Positions 1 through 9,211 of a stretch of 35,772 nucleotides of DNA are shown here, piece by piece. Position numbers and translations under genes: made by a program. Positions within the stretch are counted from its first letter, which is position 1. The number at the start of each line of letters is the position of its first letter. Below the pieces are notes generated by a model. That model had not been told where the DNA came from. It made no database searches and worked only from the letters and a program-made list of their open reading frames with translations. Source of the DNA: CAZUAQ01 sp964618455 (GTDB taxonomy: Bacteria; Planctomycetota; Phycisphaerae; UBA1845; PWPN01); assembly GCA_964618455.1 (NCBI GenBank), contig CAZUAQ010000053.1:1-35772 (forward strand), written 5' to 3'.

Positions 1-208
1 AGAGCGCAACCCTAACAGGCGCCTAACGCGCACGATTTCTACCTGCGCTGCGTATCATAGGTGCGGACCTCTATTTCGCCATCATCAAATGAACCGGCTC
101 ACTCAGAACATTATACCTCTGTCATCATGGCGTACCAACGAGACTGGGGCTGCCACAGTGAAACGTACGATAACCACGATTATCGGCGAAACCGATGCTC
201 GTCCCGGA
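1..208. other. Left edge, no gene seen
   Basis: This stretch follows the stop of the minus-strand permease. I see no convincing coding region: the open frames crossing it are antisense to the permease or rich in Arg and Ser. A small ATCGG/CCGAT inverted repeat near 182-196 lies just past the permease stop, but it has no T-run and is too weak to call a terminator. Confidence 0.5.
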
Positions 209-2119
209 TCATGATACTTCCGGCAAGTCGTCCTCCACGACGCGGGCGTCTTCGAGCGGGTCGCCGGTGTCGCCGCGATCCGACTTCGAACCGCCCAGGG
301 TCAGGATGCCGAAGAGCAACGCCATCAGCAGGTAGCCGATGGCGATGTCCCACGCGCGGTAAGCGATGGCGCCATCGGGGGCGGTGATGAACAAGGGCAG
401 GTAATCGACGACGTTGCCCTGTAACGAATACGCGTGCACCATCCCGGCAGCGGTCAGCAGCGCAGCGGCCAGCGACCAGATTGCCGCAGCCTTGAACCGC
501 CGATCGATCAGGAACGCGCTGATGGCGGCGATGATCATGCACGTGAAGATGAAGCCGCGCTCCAACACGATCATCCCGTGAACGAGGAATCCGCCGACCT
601 CCGTGTCGATACCCAGGCTAGCCCGTTCGCTGAGCAGGAGATCCTGCAGCGTGTTGGAGCCGGGAGTCGGCGGCGATTTCGTTGGTGTCTCATCGGTCTG
701 AGTTTCGCTCGCCGCGTGTGCGCTCGGTGCACTCGCTCCCGCCGGTTGGGTGGTCACGGCATCAGATGCGCCTGCGACCTCCTGCGTCGTGGTCGAAGGC
801 TGCGTCTCGGCGACAGCCTGCGTCGCTGCTTCAGCGTGCAAAGGGGTCATGTTCGGATCGGCATTGATGAATGCCGTGGTGAGGATGGTCGCGCCCCAGG
901 CGGCGATGGCGGGGAAGAGCCCGATGGCCACCGCCGGGGCGTGCCGAACGGGCGTCGCCTGGAACGCCTGGGCAGTGATGACGATGCCGATCCACAGCAC
1001 GATCGCGATGCCCGCCTCGATCGGCACGACCTTGCCGATCAGCGACACCGTACCGGTCAGGCAGATCAGCGTCATGAACACGGCGTTCAGCGTCGAGTAG
1101 CTCGCCCGGGCGCCGAGCCCCTTCCATCCCGGGTGGCCGATGTAAATCGTCGTGGGGAAGCAACTGCCGAAGAGCGCGGCGGCGATCGTCCCCAGGCCAT
1201 TGACCGCCAGCGACGGGCCGGTCGGAAAGACGTCACCGCTCGCCTCGGCCGACTCGATGTTCTGCAGGCTACCGACCACGTTGAATAGCCCCATCGGGAT
1301 GATCACCGAAATCAGCCGGAACAGATCCGCAGTCTTCAGGTGAAGCGCGTCCCAGACCTGCGGTCCGCACCATTGCGGCAGGTGCCACGCCGTGCTGTTC
1401 CAGGCCTGCTGCACCGCCGAAGGATCCATGTTCACAGGCGAGATCGGTTGCACGCCGAACGCTTCGAGGCCTGACAGCAGCCAGGCCAGCCCGGTGCCCA
1501 GCAGCACCGCCACCAGCCCGCCCGGCAACCCGAGCGGGAAGCGCACCTTGGCGAAGAACACGAGCAGCACCACCGCCATCGGCACCATCGCCACCAGCGG
1601 CCGCTGCCAGATCTGCAACGCGAAAGTCATGGAGATGAACGCGATCGCGATACCCGAGAGCGTGCTCAGCAGCGCGGCTCGAGGCGTGTTGCGGCGCACA
1701 CGCTCAGCCACGAAGGCCCCGGCGAACTCGATGATGCCGCTGCCCAGACAGGCGACCAGCCCCAGCTTCCAGGCGTATTCGGCACCCTCGGCTCGATAGG
1801 CGGGTGCCATCACGAAGTACATGTAGACCAGCAGGGAGGGCGTGTTGATCCCGTAAGGCAGGGCGGTGACGTCGCTTCGTCCCTCGCGATACGCCACCCA
1901 ATGCGCCTGAAGGGCGTAGAACAGATTCCCAATCACCAGCGAGACCGCCACACCGGGCAGGATGAGCTCGAAGAGGAACCCGGCATCCGCGCCCTTCATC
2001 CCGCAAAGGTTTTCACAGAGAAGGACGATGAGCAGCAACTGCACGAGGTTGTCGATGGCGAGACCGAAGAAGCCATCGATATCGCCCTTGGCCAGGATGG
2101 GGGGACGCCCTTTGCTCAT
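209..2119 (-). CDS. NCS2-type (xanthine/uracil-like) permease with a low-complexity loop
   Basis: A polytopic inner-membrane protein of 636 residues with many hydrophobic segments. The N-terminal region (DIDGFFGLAIDNLVQLL) and the motif ALPYGINTPSL near residues 85-95 match putative permeases of the NCS2 xanthine/uracil superfamily, so a purine- or pyrimidine-like substrate is the best guess; the actual substrate is unknown. Between about residues 425 and 487 a Thr/Ala/Gln/Ser-rich hydrophilic stretch interrupts the membrane segments. It is probably an extramembrane loop and is longer than I expect in this family. The C-terminus is acidic. The ATG at 2119 has only a distant GGAG upstream. The gene stands alone, divergent from kdsB, and no regulator is nearby. 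Confidence 0.75.
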   Translation of the reverse strand: MSKGRPPILAKGDIDGFFGLAIDNLVQLLLIVLLCENLCGMKGADAGFLFELILPGVAVSLVIGNLFYALQAHWVAYREGRSDVTALPYGINTPSLLVYMYFVMAPAYRAEGAEYAWKLGLVACLGSGIIEFAGAFVAERVRRNTPRAALLSTLSGIAIAFISMTFALQIWQRPLVAMVPMAVVLLVFFAKVRFPLGLPGGLVAVLLGTGLAWLLSGLEAFGVQPISPVNMDPSAVQQAWNSTAWHLPQWCGPQVWDALHLKTADLFRLISVIIPMGLFNVVGSLQNIESAEASGDVFPTGPSLAVNGLGTIAAALFGSCFPTTIYIGHPGWKGLGARASYSTLNAVFMTLICLTGTVSLIGKVVPIEAGIAIVLWIGIVITAQAFQATPVRHAPAVAIGLFPAIAAWGATILTTAFINADPNMTPLHAEAATQAVAETQPSTTTQEVAGASDAVTTQPAGASAPSAHAASETQTDETPTKSPPTPGSNTLQDLLLSERASLGIDTEVGGFLVHGMIVLERGFIFTCMIIAAISAFLIDRRFKAAAIWSLAAALLTAAGMVHAYSLQGNVVDYLPLFITAPDGAIAYRAWDIAIGYLLMALLFGILTLGGSKSDRGDTGDPLEDARVVEDDLPEVS

Positions 2120-2245
2120 GGAAGGTGGAATCTCCGCAGGGGGTAAGGCTTGATCATGCTATGGGATCTATTCGCCGGATGATACCCCGGTGTGTGCACC
2201 GCGATGCATCGTCCGGCCCATCGCGAGCGCCGGTTCGCATCTATT

Positions 2246-2274
2246 TTGACAGAAATCGCATCGGCCGGTACGAT
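2246..2274 (+). promoter_or_regulatory. Sigma70-type promoter for kdsB
   Basis: TTGACA at 2246-2251, a 17-base spacer, then TACGAT at 2269-2274. The -35 box is a perfect consensus match and the -10 box matches at four of six positions. Transcription should start near 2281, about 45 bases ahead of the TTG start of kdsB. Confidence 0.6.
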
Positions 2275-2327
2275 ACGTACTTAGTCGAGCGAATCAGGTT
2301 CTGACTCCTTCCCGAGGTTGTCAACCC

Positions 2328-3092
2328 TTGTCCGCGGTCGCCATCATCCCCGCGCGTTACGGCTCAACCCGATTCCCTGGAAAACCTCTCGCCGCTGATA
2401 CAGGCCGGCCGCTCATCCAGCACGTGGTGGAGGCGGTGTCGAAGGCTTCCGGTTTGAGTCGTGTGATCGTGGCGACCGATGATGAACGTATCGCCGAGGC
2501 GGTACGCGGGTTCGGCGGCGAGGTCGCCATGACGCGGAGCGACCATACCACCGGGAGCGATCGCGTGGCCGAGGCCGCCATGGATGTCGAGACGGATCTC
2601 ATCCTCAACGTCCAGGGCGATGAACCGGAGATCGATCCGGCCGCGATCGATACGCTGATCGACCTGATGCGAGGTCGGACCGATGCCGACATGGGCTCGC
2701 TGGCCTGCCCGTTCCGACGCGCCGAGGATGTCCTCAACCCCGCGTGCGTGAAAGTGGTGATCAACGCCCGAGGCGATGCGATGTACTTCAGCCGGAGCGT
2801 CATCCCGCACGACCGCGATGCCGGGGGACGCGTCGACGATCCGAGCCGGTGGCTGCTGCACCTAGGCATCTATGCGTACCGCCCCGCGTTTCTGCAGACC
2901 TTCGCCGGGACGCCGCCGACGCCGCTGGAGCAGGCGGAACGGCTCGAACAGTTGCGGGCATTACAGATGGGGCACACCATCGCCATGGCCGTAGTGGAAC
3001 GGGAAAGCAGCGGCATCGACACGCCCGAGCAGTACGCCTCCTTCGTGGAGCGCTACCGAAAGCGGGCGGGTGCCTCAACAAGCAACGAATGA
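2328..3092 (+). CDS. kdsB: 3-deoxy-manno-octulosonate cytidylyltransferase
   Basis: This cytosolic enzyme transfers CMP from CTP to 3-deoxy-D-manno-octulosonate, the activation step before Kdo is added to lipid A. The 254 residues are normal for the family. The nucleotide-binding start IIPARYGSTRFPGKPL is at residues 6-21, and LNVQGDEPEI, the loop that binds CTP and metal, is at about residues 93-102. The start is a TTG at 2328 with GAGG eleven bases upstream; it places the IPAR motif at the usual distance from the N-terminus and no ATG does so. A good promoter lies directly upstream. The next gene, pyrG, supplies CTP, so the pair is functionally consistent. The gene implies an outer membrane with Kdo-containing lipopolysaccharide. 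Confidence 0.95.
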   Translation: MSAVAIIPARYGSTRFPGKPLAADTGRPLIQHVVEAVSKASGLSRVIVATDDERIAEAVRGFGGEVAMTRSDHTTGSDRVAEAAMDVETDLILNVQGDEPEIDPAAIDTLIDLMRGRTDADMGSLACPFRRAEDVLNPACVKVVINARGDAMYFSRSVIPHDRDAGGRVDDPSRWLLHLGIYAYRPAFLQTFAGTPPTPLEQAERLEQLRALQMGHTIAMAVVERESSGIDTPEQYASFVERYRKRAGASTSNE

Positions 3093-3282
3093 ACCCCCGG
3101 CAAGGTGTCGGCACCGCCGGAGGATCGGAAGATGGAGAGAAGGAAGGCCCATGCGTCCTGAGAGTTTCTCGGGACGTCCGGTGTGGTGTTCCCCCGTTGG
3201 TCGCGTGGCACGGCGGCGGGGATTTGATGATGGATGTTCCGAACCGGCCTGGATGCCCTCGAACGGTAAAGGAAGCAGAACC

Positions 3283-5049
3283 ATGGATGCGGAAAACGTG
3301 CTTTCCTCTCTCGGCGCGACGTCCGACGAAACCGAGTTCTACGCCCCCATGCCCGCCGGCTACAAGCCGGGGAAGACCAAGTACGTCATCGTCTTCGGGA
3401 CGGTGATGAGCGGACTGGGCAAGGGGATTTTCTCGAGTTCCCTGGCCAAGTGTCTGCAGGACAAGGGGCTCACCGTCGCGCCCATCAAGCTCGAGGGGTA
3501 TCTCAACATCGACTCGGGCACGTTGAATCCGTACCGCCACGGCGAGGTCTTCGTCCTCGACGACGGCATGGAAACGGACATGGACCTGGGCACGTACGAG
3601 CGGCTGCTCGATCAGAATCTCAGCCGGTTGAACTTTGCGACCAGCGGTCAGATCTTCACACGCGTGCTCGAGAAGGAACGCAAGGGCACCTACCTCGGCC
3701 GCGACGTGCAGATGATTCCGCACGTGACCGGTGAGGTGAAGACCAAGCTGCGCGAGCTGGCGGTGGGGTCCGATGCGGACGTCGTGTTCGTCGAGATCGG
3801 AGGCACGGTCGGCGATGTCGAGAACGCCTACTACATCGAAGCCATGCGCGAACTCGCCTTTGAGGAAGGCGCCGATTCGTGCGCGTTCGTCGCCCTGACG
3901 TACATCATTTCGCCGCCGACGCTCGGCGAACAGAAGTCCAAGGCGGCACAGCTCGGCATCAAGGGCCTGCTGGCGATGGGAATTCAGCCGCACATCATCG
4001 CCTGCCGTGGCCGCGAACCCATCACGCGGAAGGTGCGCGAAAAGCTCGCCATCTACAGCAATGTTCCCATCAACCGCCTCTTTTCCATGCACGACTGCGA
4101 CAGCATCTATCTCATCCCGGAGATGGTTCGAGGCGCGGGGCTGGACGATGCGGTGGTGAATATCCTCAAGCTCGACGATCGGCAGCACGTGGAAAGCGAG
4201 GCCAAGCGCCGCGCGACATGGAACGATTTCGTGCAGCGCATCCGCTCGGCGTCGCGCGAGGTGCGCATCGGCATTCTCGGCAAGTACACGTCACTGCGCG
4301 ACAGCTACGCCAGCATCATGCACGCCCTGGAACACGCCGGCACCGCCGCCGGCGCCCGCGTCCGCATCGAGTGGGTCGACACCACCGACATCACCGATGA
4401 CAACGCCGCGGAGGCGTTGAAGGGGCTGCACGGCATCATCGTGCCCGGCGGATTCGGCGTCCGCGGCACCGAAGGCAAGATCGCCTGCATCCGCCACGCC
4501 CGCGAACACAAGCTGCCGTACCTCGGGCTCTGCTACGGTTTCCAGATGGCGGTGATCGAGTTCGCACGGAACGTCTGCGGCCTGGACAGCGCCAACAGCA
4601 CCGAGATCGATCCCGATACGCCGCACCCGGTCGTGGATATCCTGCCCGAGCAGAAGCAGATCGAAGGTCTCGGCGGGAACATGCGACTCGGCGGGCGCGA
4701 CGTGCAGGTGCATGCGAATACCGTCGCCTCGCGGCTGTTCAACGGGTCGCCCGAAGTTCGCATGCGCTTCCGCCACCGCTACGAGGTCGACCCGCAGTAC
4801 ATCGAGCGACTGGAGCAGGGCGGACTCGTCTTTTCCGGGAAGGCCCCCGATTACCCGATCATGCAGATCCTCGAACTTCGTTCCGAGCAACACCCCTACT
4901 TCGTCGGCACGCAGGCCCATCCCGAATTCCAGAGCCGTCCCCTGCGCCCGCACCCCATGTTCCTCGGCCTCGTCCGCGCGGCATTGGCCAGGGATGATGC
5001 CCACCAGAGCGCGCCTTCCAAGCAGGAAGACGTTGAATCACGCACGTAA
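3283..5049 (+). CDS. pyrG: CTP synthase, divergent form
   Basis: This enzyme makes CTP from UTP, ATP and glutamine. The synthetase domain comes first (about residues 33-300): the P-loop reads GTVMSGLGKGIFSSS with Lys47, and NIDSGTLNPYRHGEVF follows. The class I glutamine amidotransferase domain has nucleophile Cys417 in GLCYGFQM and the His546/Glu548 pair in AHPEF. Family members usually read VTGGVVSSLGKG and GxCLGMQ, so both signatures deviate while catalytic residues are kept. About 28 extra residues precede the first strand. The ATG at 3283 was chosen because AAGGAAG lies a few bases upstream; an in-frame ATG at 3253 and longer extensions lack that support. It follows kdsB after 190 bases and converges with the amidohydrolase. 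Confidence 0.93.
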   Translation: MDAENVLSSLGATSDETEFYAPMPAGYKPGKTKYVIVFGTVMSGLGKGIFSSSLAKCLQDKGLTVAPIKLEGYLNIDSGTLNPYRHGEVFVLDDGMETDMDLGTYERLLDQNLSRLNFATSGQIFTRVLEKERKGTYLGRDVQMIPHVTGEVKTKLRELAVGSDADVVFVEIGGTVGDVENAYYIEAMRELAFEEGADSCAFVALTYIISPPTLGEQKSKAAQLGIKGLLAMGIQPHIIACRGREPITRKVREKLAIYSNVPINRLFSMHDCDSIYLIPEMVRGAGLDDAVVNILKLDDRQHVESEAKRRATWNDFVQRIRSASREVRIGILGKYTSLRDSYASIMHALEHAGTAAGARVRIEWVDTTDITDDNAAEALKGLHGIIVPGGFGVRGTEGKIACIRHAREHKLPYLGLCYGFQMAVIEFARNVCGLDSANSTEIDPDTPHPVVDILPEQKQIEGLGGNMRLGGRDVQVHANTVASRLFNGSPEVRMRFRHRYEVDPQYIERLEQGGLVFSGKAPDYPIMQILELRSEQHPYFVGTQAHPEFQSRPLRPHPMFLGLVRAALARDDAHQSAPSKQEDVESRT

Positions 5050-5086
5050 GCAGTACCCAGTCGACCTGAATTGAATGTGATGCCAT

Positions 5087-6325
5087 TCAGACGACATGAA
5101 CCGGCTGCTCGGAGCGAAGCAGGTCGGCGAGCGGATCGTTCGTCGACGCGTGGTCGAGCGGGACGGCGATCAACTCCGCCCGCTTGCCCGGATAGAGCGT
5201 GCCGAGTTCGTGTTCGCATCGCAGTGCGCGGGCGCCGTGAATCGTCGCCATTTCGAGCAGAGCGTGATCGGTCAGCGGGGAGCCGTTCGCCCGAAGGAAG
5301 CGGATCTCGTCGAGTACCGAAAGCGAGGTGTTGCTCGCCAGCGAGTCGGTGCCGATGCAGACGTTGATCCCGCAGGCGAACATCTCCGGGTAGCGATGGG
5401 GGTCATGGCCGAAGAAGGCGTGCGTGCGCGGGCAATACACCACGTGTGACCGTGAGTGATGCAGCAGTTCGAGTTCCTCGTCGTCGACATGGTTCACATG
5501 CGCGAGCAGCGGTCGCACTGCCAGGAGACCGAGTTCGTCGGCATACCGAACAGGCGAGCAGCCCGGCGGTTCGAAGGACCCGTCCCAGAGGTTCCACTTC
5601 TCGAGCAAGCGGCGAAACGGGCCGGTCCCGTCGCGGAGGAACTGCCGCTCCTCGCGCGTCTCCGCCAGGTGGGTGGTCAGCAGGCATCCGGTTCGCCCGG
5701 CCATGGCGATGGCGCGACGATAGAGCTCGGGGCTCGTGCTGTACGGCGCGTGAGGTGAAACACCGACGCAGGAGAGCTGTGCGTGCTGACCTGCGTTCGC
5801 TCCCGTTGGCGGCGTGGTCGTTACGAGAGATTCGATCGATGCGAGCGGATCGTCGCCGGCTGAGGTAAACATGCCGAGCGTTTCGAGGCATCCGAACGTG
5901 TGGATACCTGTTTCACGCCAGCGTTCCACAGCACGGGTATCGTAGGCAATATCGCACACCGCCACGACGCCGGCTTGCCGCGACAGCTCCAGGCCTTCAC
6001 GCAGGCTCTCGTCCTCGATGCTCGAATCCGCAGCCTCACGCCGCAAGCCGACGAGTCGCTCGATCCAATCGGTGAACGATCCGTCGAATGGGATCTTCTC
6101 ATGCAGGTACGAAAGCGAAAGATGCGTATGCGCATTGATCAGGCCCGGCAGCAGGGCCACGTCGCCGAGATCAATCTCATCCTCGCGTGGCGTGCCGGCC
6201 TTTGCAACGGAGGCGATGCGCCCATCGCTTACTGTCACGCGTCCATTCTCGATCGGTGCATCGTAGACAGGGATCACCCAGCGGGCTCGATAGTGAGATG
6301 ATGAAGATGCGTTCGAAGAGGACAT
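5087..6325 (-). CDS. Amidohydrolase of the nucleoside-deaminase type
   Basis: A 412-residue metal-dependent hydrolase of the amidohydrolase superfamily. Visible metal and catalytic residues are His66 and His68 in AHTHLSLS, His219 and Glu222 in HLAET, His276/His279 in AHVNHVDDEE, and Asp327 in GTDSLASN. This pattern is shared by the ATZ/TRZ, SAH/MTA deaminase and aminofutalosine deaminase groups. The last group serves the alternative menaquinone pathway, but no other menaquinone gene is present, so the substrate is left open. The start at 6325 was chosen because an upstream extension would run back into the GNAT gene and has no domain content. It is last in a minus-strand operon, 34 bases after the GNAT gene, and converges with pyrG over 37 bases. 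Confidence 0.8.
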   Translation of the reverse strand: MSSSNASSSSHYRARWVIPVYDAPIENGRVTVSDGRIASVAKAGTPREDEIDLGDVALLPGLINAHTHLSLSYLHEKIPFDGSFTDWIERLVGLRREAADSSIEDESLREGLELSRQAGVVAVCDIAYDTRAVERWRETGIHTFGCLETLGMFTSAGDDPLASIESLVTTTPPTGANAGQHAQLSCVGVSPHAPYSTSPELYRRAIAMAGRTGCLLTTHLAETREERQFLRDGTGPFRRLLEKWNLWDGSFEPPGCSPVRYADELGLLAVRPLLAHVNHVDDEELELLHHSRSHVVYCPRTHAFFGHDPHRYPEMFACGINVCIGTDSLASNTSLSVLDEIRFLRANGSPLTDHALLEMATIHGARALRCEHELGTLYPGKRAELIAVPLDHASTNDPLADLLRSEQPVHVV

Positions 6326-6359
6326 GATTCTATTTCTTTGCTTCGGATGTATTACGAAG

Positions 6360-7148
6360 CTACTTCTGTGTTTCCGGCGCGACGAAGTCGACATAGCTGC
6401 CGGCCACGCTGAAGCCGCACCGCTCGTACAGGGCGATGGCGGCGTGATTGTCGATCTCGGTCTCCAGCACGATGATGCGCAGCGCCAACCGCCGCGCCAG
6501 GGCAAGCAACTCGCCCATCAGGGCCAGGCCGACGCCTTGACGGCGCGCATGCTCGGCCACGAAGACATTCTCGATCGCGCCGATATCACCGACCTGCATC
6601 AGCACACCGGACGCCACGGGAGTCTTGTCCTGCATGGCGACGAACATGTCATACTGCGGATCGTCCATGCGCTCGTTACGCGACTCGGCCAGCATGGCCC
6701 GGGTGTCTTCATCGAATCGCGCGTCGGTCATGCGCAGATCGTGAATGGCCTTTCGCATCGGCCGGCCGGGCAGCACGCGAATGTCCTCGCGCACGGGCAG
6801 GTCCACGTCGTGATTCAGGACCATGGTCGCGTGTCGCTGTGCTCCGAAGCCGCGCTCAGCGAGAAAGGCCTCCAGCGGCTCGATCGGCGACCCGATGGCG
6901 GGTGTCCAGCGGTAACAGGTCAACTCGTGTTCGGCGTAAAAGGACTGCACCTCGTCCCAGAACTCCGCCAGCGTTCCCTGCGTGGGCAGAATGACTTCGC
7001 GCAGGTGATTGCATTCGAACAATCGCGGGTAGTCCGTCGAGCGGTAGGCGATCCCGCACGAGAGCGTCTGCTTCTCGCTGATCTGATCGTGATAGGCCTG
7101 TTTCGACCGGTGAACCGCCGACAGCACGTCGTCTTCCGTGAAAGCCAT
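6360..7148 (-). CDS. GNAT family N-acetyltransferase
   Basis: 262 residues. The C-terminal half is a GNAT acetyltransferase: the acetyl-CoA-binding motif A reads RRQGVGLALMGELL at about residues 202-215, and motif B is NHAAIALYERCGF at 234-246. The N-terminal 110 residues do not match a domain I recognise and may be a degenerate second GNAT-like lobe. The acceptor substrate cannot be read from sequence. The ATG shares one base with the gatA stop (TGATG), so translation is likely coupled to gatA. It belongs to the gatCA operon but has no known role in tRNA amidation. Confidence 0.8.
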   Translation of the reverse strand: MAFTEDDVLSAVHRSKQAYHDQISEKQTLSCGIAYRSTDYPRLFECNHLREVILPTQGTLAEFWDEVQSFYAEHELTCYRWTPAIGSPIEPLEAFLAERGFGAQRHATMVLNHDVDLPVREDIRVLPGRPMRKAIHDLRMTDARFDEDTRAMLAESRNERMDDPQYDMFVAMQDKTPVASGVLMQVGDIGAIENVFVAEHARRQGVGLALMGELLALARRLALRIIVLETEIDNHAAIALYERCGFSVAGSYVDFVAPETQK

Positions 7149-8620
7149 CAGACACTCGATCCCGAAAGATCCGGCACGCGCGTGTGCCAGTCCGTCTGCT
7201 GCTGGTAGAGGTGGGCGAGCCGCAGGAGTTTCTCCTCGGAGAAGTACGGCCCCATGAGTTGCATGCCGATCGGCAGGCCCGATTCAGAGAATCCGCAGGG
7301 CAGGCTCAGGCCCGGAATCCCCGCCAGGTTGGCCGAGACGGTGTAGATGTCGAGCAGGTACATCGCCAGCGGATCATCCATCTTCTCGCCGATGCGCACG
7401 GCGGGCGTCGGCGCGGTCGGGCAGAGAATGGCGTCCACCGTGTTGAACGCGTCTTCGAAGTCGGACCGGATGAGCGTGCGCACCTTCAACGCCTTGAGGT
7501 AATACGCGTCGTAGTACCCGCTCGACAGCGCGTACGTGCCGAGCATGATCCGCCGCTTGACCTCCTCGCCGAAGCCTTCCTGCCGGCTCGCGCAATAGAG
7601 ATCGACGTAATCCTCGGGGTTGGCGGTGCGATGGCCGTAGTGCACGCCGTCATAGCGCGCCAGGTTGCTCGATGCCTCCGCCGTGGCGATCAGGTAATAG
7701 CAGCCGATCGCGTAACGCATGTGCGGCAGGTGGACGGTGACGATCTCCGCGCCGGCGTCCTTGTACACCTCGATGGCTTGCAAGGCCGCGCGCCGCACTT
7801 CCTCGTCGAGGCCCTCGCCGAAGTATTCCTCCGCCACGCCGAGTTTCATGCCCGTCAGCGGCACGTCGAAGGCGTGAAGGTAATCCGGCACGGTTTCGTT
7901 CACGCTGGTCGAGTCGCGCGGATCGTGCCCGGCGATGCACTGCAGAAGCAGCGCCGCGTCGCGCGCGTGCCGGGCGAAGGGGCCGATCTGATCGAGACTG
8001 CTGCCGTACGCGACAAGCCCGTAACGCGACACGCGGCCATAGGTGGGTTTGAGTCCGGTCACGCCGCAGAACGACGCGGGCTGGCGGATCGAGCCTCCCG
8101 TATCCGAGCCGATGCTGCCGGTCACGAAGTCTGCGGCCACCGCCACCGCCGATCCGCCCGAGCTGCCGCCGGGCACATGGTCCGTGTTCCACGGGTTGCG
8201 TGTCACACCGAACGCGCTGTTCTCCGTGCTCGAGCCCATCGCAAACTCATCGAGATTCGTCTTGCCGACGATGATGGCTCCTGCCGCCTCGAGCCGTTCC
8301 ACGGCATGCGCGTCGTACGGCGCTTCGAAATGCTCGAGAATCCGCGACGAGCAGGTCGTCCGGTTGAACCTCGTGCAGAGATTGTCCTTGATGACGATCG
8401 GCACACCGGCCAGCGAACCGGCGTCCTCGCCCTTATCGAGACGCATGTCGATCTGCTCGGCCAGGTCCATGGCCCGGTCGCCGTCGTAGCTGACCATTGC
8501 GTGCAGGTGGGTATCCAGCGCCTGAATGCGATCCACGCACGCCTCAACCTGCTCCCGCGCGGAGGTGGTGCGCTCTCGGATCCCATCGCGAATGTCCATC
8601 AATGAGGCGGGTGTGCTCAT
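7148..8620 (-). CDS. gatA: Asp-tRNA(Asn)/Glu-tRNA(Gln) amidotransferase subunit A
   Basis: The amidase subunit of GatCAB. It releases ammonia from glutamine for conversion of misacylated Glu-tRNA(Gln) or Asp-tRNA(Asn). The length, 490 residues, is normal. The amidase-signature Ser-cisSer-Lys triad is visible as Lys78 in GVPIVIKDNLC, Ser153 in GGSSGGSAVA and Ser177 in SDTGGSIRQPA. These align one residue from the numbering I recall for the Staphylococcus enzyme (79, 154, 178). It follows gatC by 30 bases in the same operon. gatB is not in the window and must lie elsewhere. Presence of GatCA suggests the organism uses the indirect route to Gln-tRNA and/or Asn-tRNA. Confidence 0.96.
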   Translation of the reverse strand: MSTPASLMDIRDGIRERTTSAREQVEACVDRIQALDTHLHAMVSYDGDRAMDLAEQIDMRLDKGEDAGSLAGVPIVIKDNLCTRFNRTTCSSRILEHFEAPYDAHAVERLEAAGAIIVGKTNLDEFAMGSSTENSAFGVTRNPWNTDHVPGGSSGGSAVAVAADFVTGSIGSDTGGSIRQPASFCGVTGLKPTYGRVSRYGLVAYGSSLDQIGPFARHARDAALLLQCIAGHDPRDSTSVNETVPDYLHAFDVPLTGMKLGVAEEYFGEGLDEEVRRAALQAIEVYKDAGAEIVTVHLPHMRYAIGCYYLIATAEASSNLARYDGVHYGHRTANPEDYVDLYCASRQEGFGEEVKRRIMLGTYALSSGYYDAYYLKALKVRTLIRSDFEDAFNTVDAILCPTAPTPAVRIGEKMDDPLAMYLLDIYTVSANLAGIPGLSLPCGFSESGLPIGMQLMGPYFSEEKLLRLAHLYQQQTDWHTRVPDLSGSSV

Positions 8621-8650
8621 GGGTCGTCGTTGTACTCCGCGGCGATCTTT

Positions 8651-8959
8651 TTACGCGCCGCTCTCCTGGCCCAACACCTTGGGCACGCCGAAGAAGTTTC
8701 CTTCACGCTGAGGCGCATTGGACAGTGCCTGGTCCGGGGTCAGTGAATCCTGCGGGACATCCTCGCGAAAGACGTTGTGGATCGGCAGGGCGTGGGCGGT
8801 CGGCCTCACGTTCTCGGTATTGACTTCGTTGAGTTGCTCCACGTAGGCGACGATCGAAGAGAGTTGCTCACTGAACAACGCCACCTCCTCGTCCGACGGC
8901 TTGAGCCGCGCTAGATGGCTGATGTGACGCACCATCGCTTCATCGATTTTCTGCGACAT
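8651..8959 (-). CDS. gatC: Asp-tRNA(Asn)/Glu-tRNA(Gln) amidotransferase subunit C
   Basis: A 102-residue small subunit that wraps around GatA and stabilises GatCAB. The family pattern is clear: MVRHISHLARLKPSDEE at the N-terminus, a short helix with LSSIVAYVEQLNEVNTE, then RPTAHALPIHNVFREDV and a C-terminal FFGVPKVL. The start at 8959 was chosen over an in-frame extension to 9001 because GGAG precedes it at about nine bases and it gives the usual N-terminus. It lies upstream of gatA in the same operon. Confidence 0.95.
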   Translation of the reverse strand: MSQKIDEAMVRHISHLARLKPSDEEVALFSEQLSSIVAYVEQLNEVNTENVRPTAHALPIHNVFREDVPQDSLTPDQALSNAPQREGNFFGVPKVLGQESGA

Positions 8960-9010
8960 CGTGATACTCCGAATTCCTGCGAACACGCCTTCGAGACTCA
9001 CGGCAGTCGA

Positions 9011-9211
9011 TCATGACGATCCCAGCAGAGCCGACCAGAACATGTCCGCATACCCGCGAAGAAATTCACCCTCGCCGACGCGTATCGAAGGAATCCGCAC
9101 CGCGCGATCCGGATGACGGAGCCCTTCCTCGAGGAAAACCTCCGTCTCACGCAACATCCGTCGCTGCATCATTTCCCATTCATGACGGCGTTTCCGCTGA
9201 AAGGGATTCAT
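9011..9211 (-). CDS. Small hypothetical protein, 66 residues
   Basis: A short basic protein rich in Arg and Glu in its first half (QRKRRHEWEMMQRRMLRE) and more hydrophobic at its end. I do not recognise a family. It is judged real because its ATG overlaps the stop of the upstream membrane protein gene by four bases (ATGA), a sign of coupled translation, and because it sits in a continuous operon with gatC 51 bases downstream. The helical, charged first half could be an interaction surface, but no function can be assigned. Confidence 0.55.
   Translation of the reverse strand: MNPFQRKRRHEWEMMQRRMLRETEVFLEEGLRHPDRAVRIPSIRVGEGEFLRGYADMFWSALLGSS

Noticed and set aside
2800..4188. 462-codon open frame antisense to kdsB and pyrG
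   Set aside because: Rich in His, Arg, Asp and Val with no domain; a shadow of GC-rich third positions opposite two clearly real genes.
7184..8605. 473-codon open frame antisense to gatA
   Set aside because: It mirrors gatA almost end to end and has the typical composition of a shadow frame.
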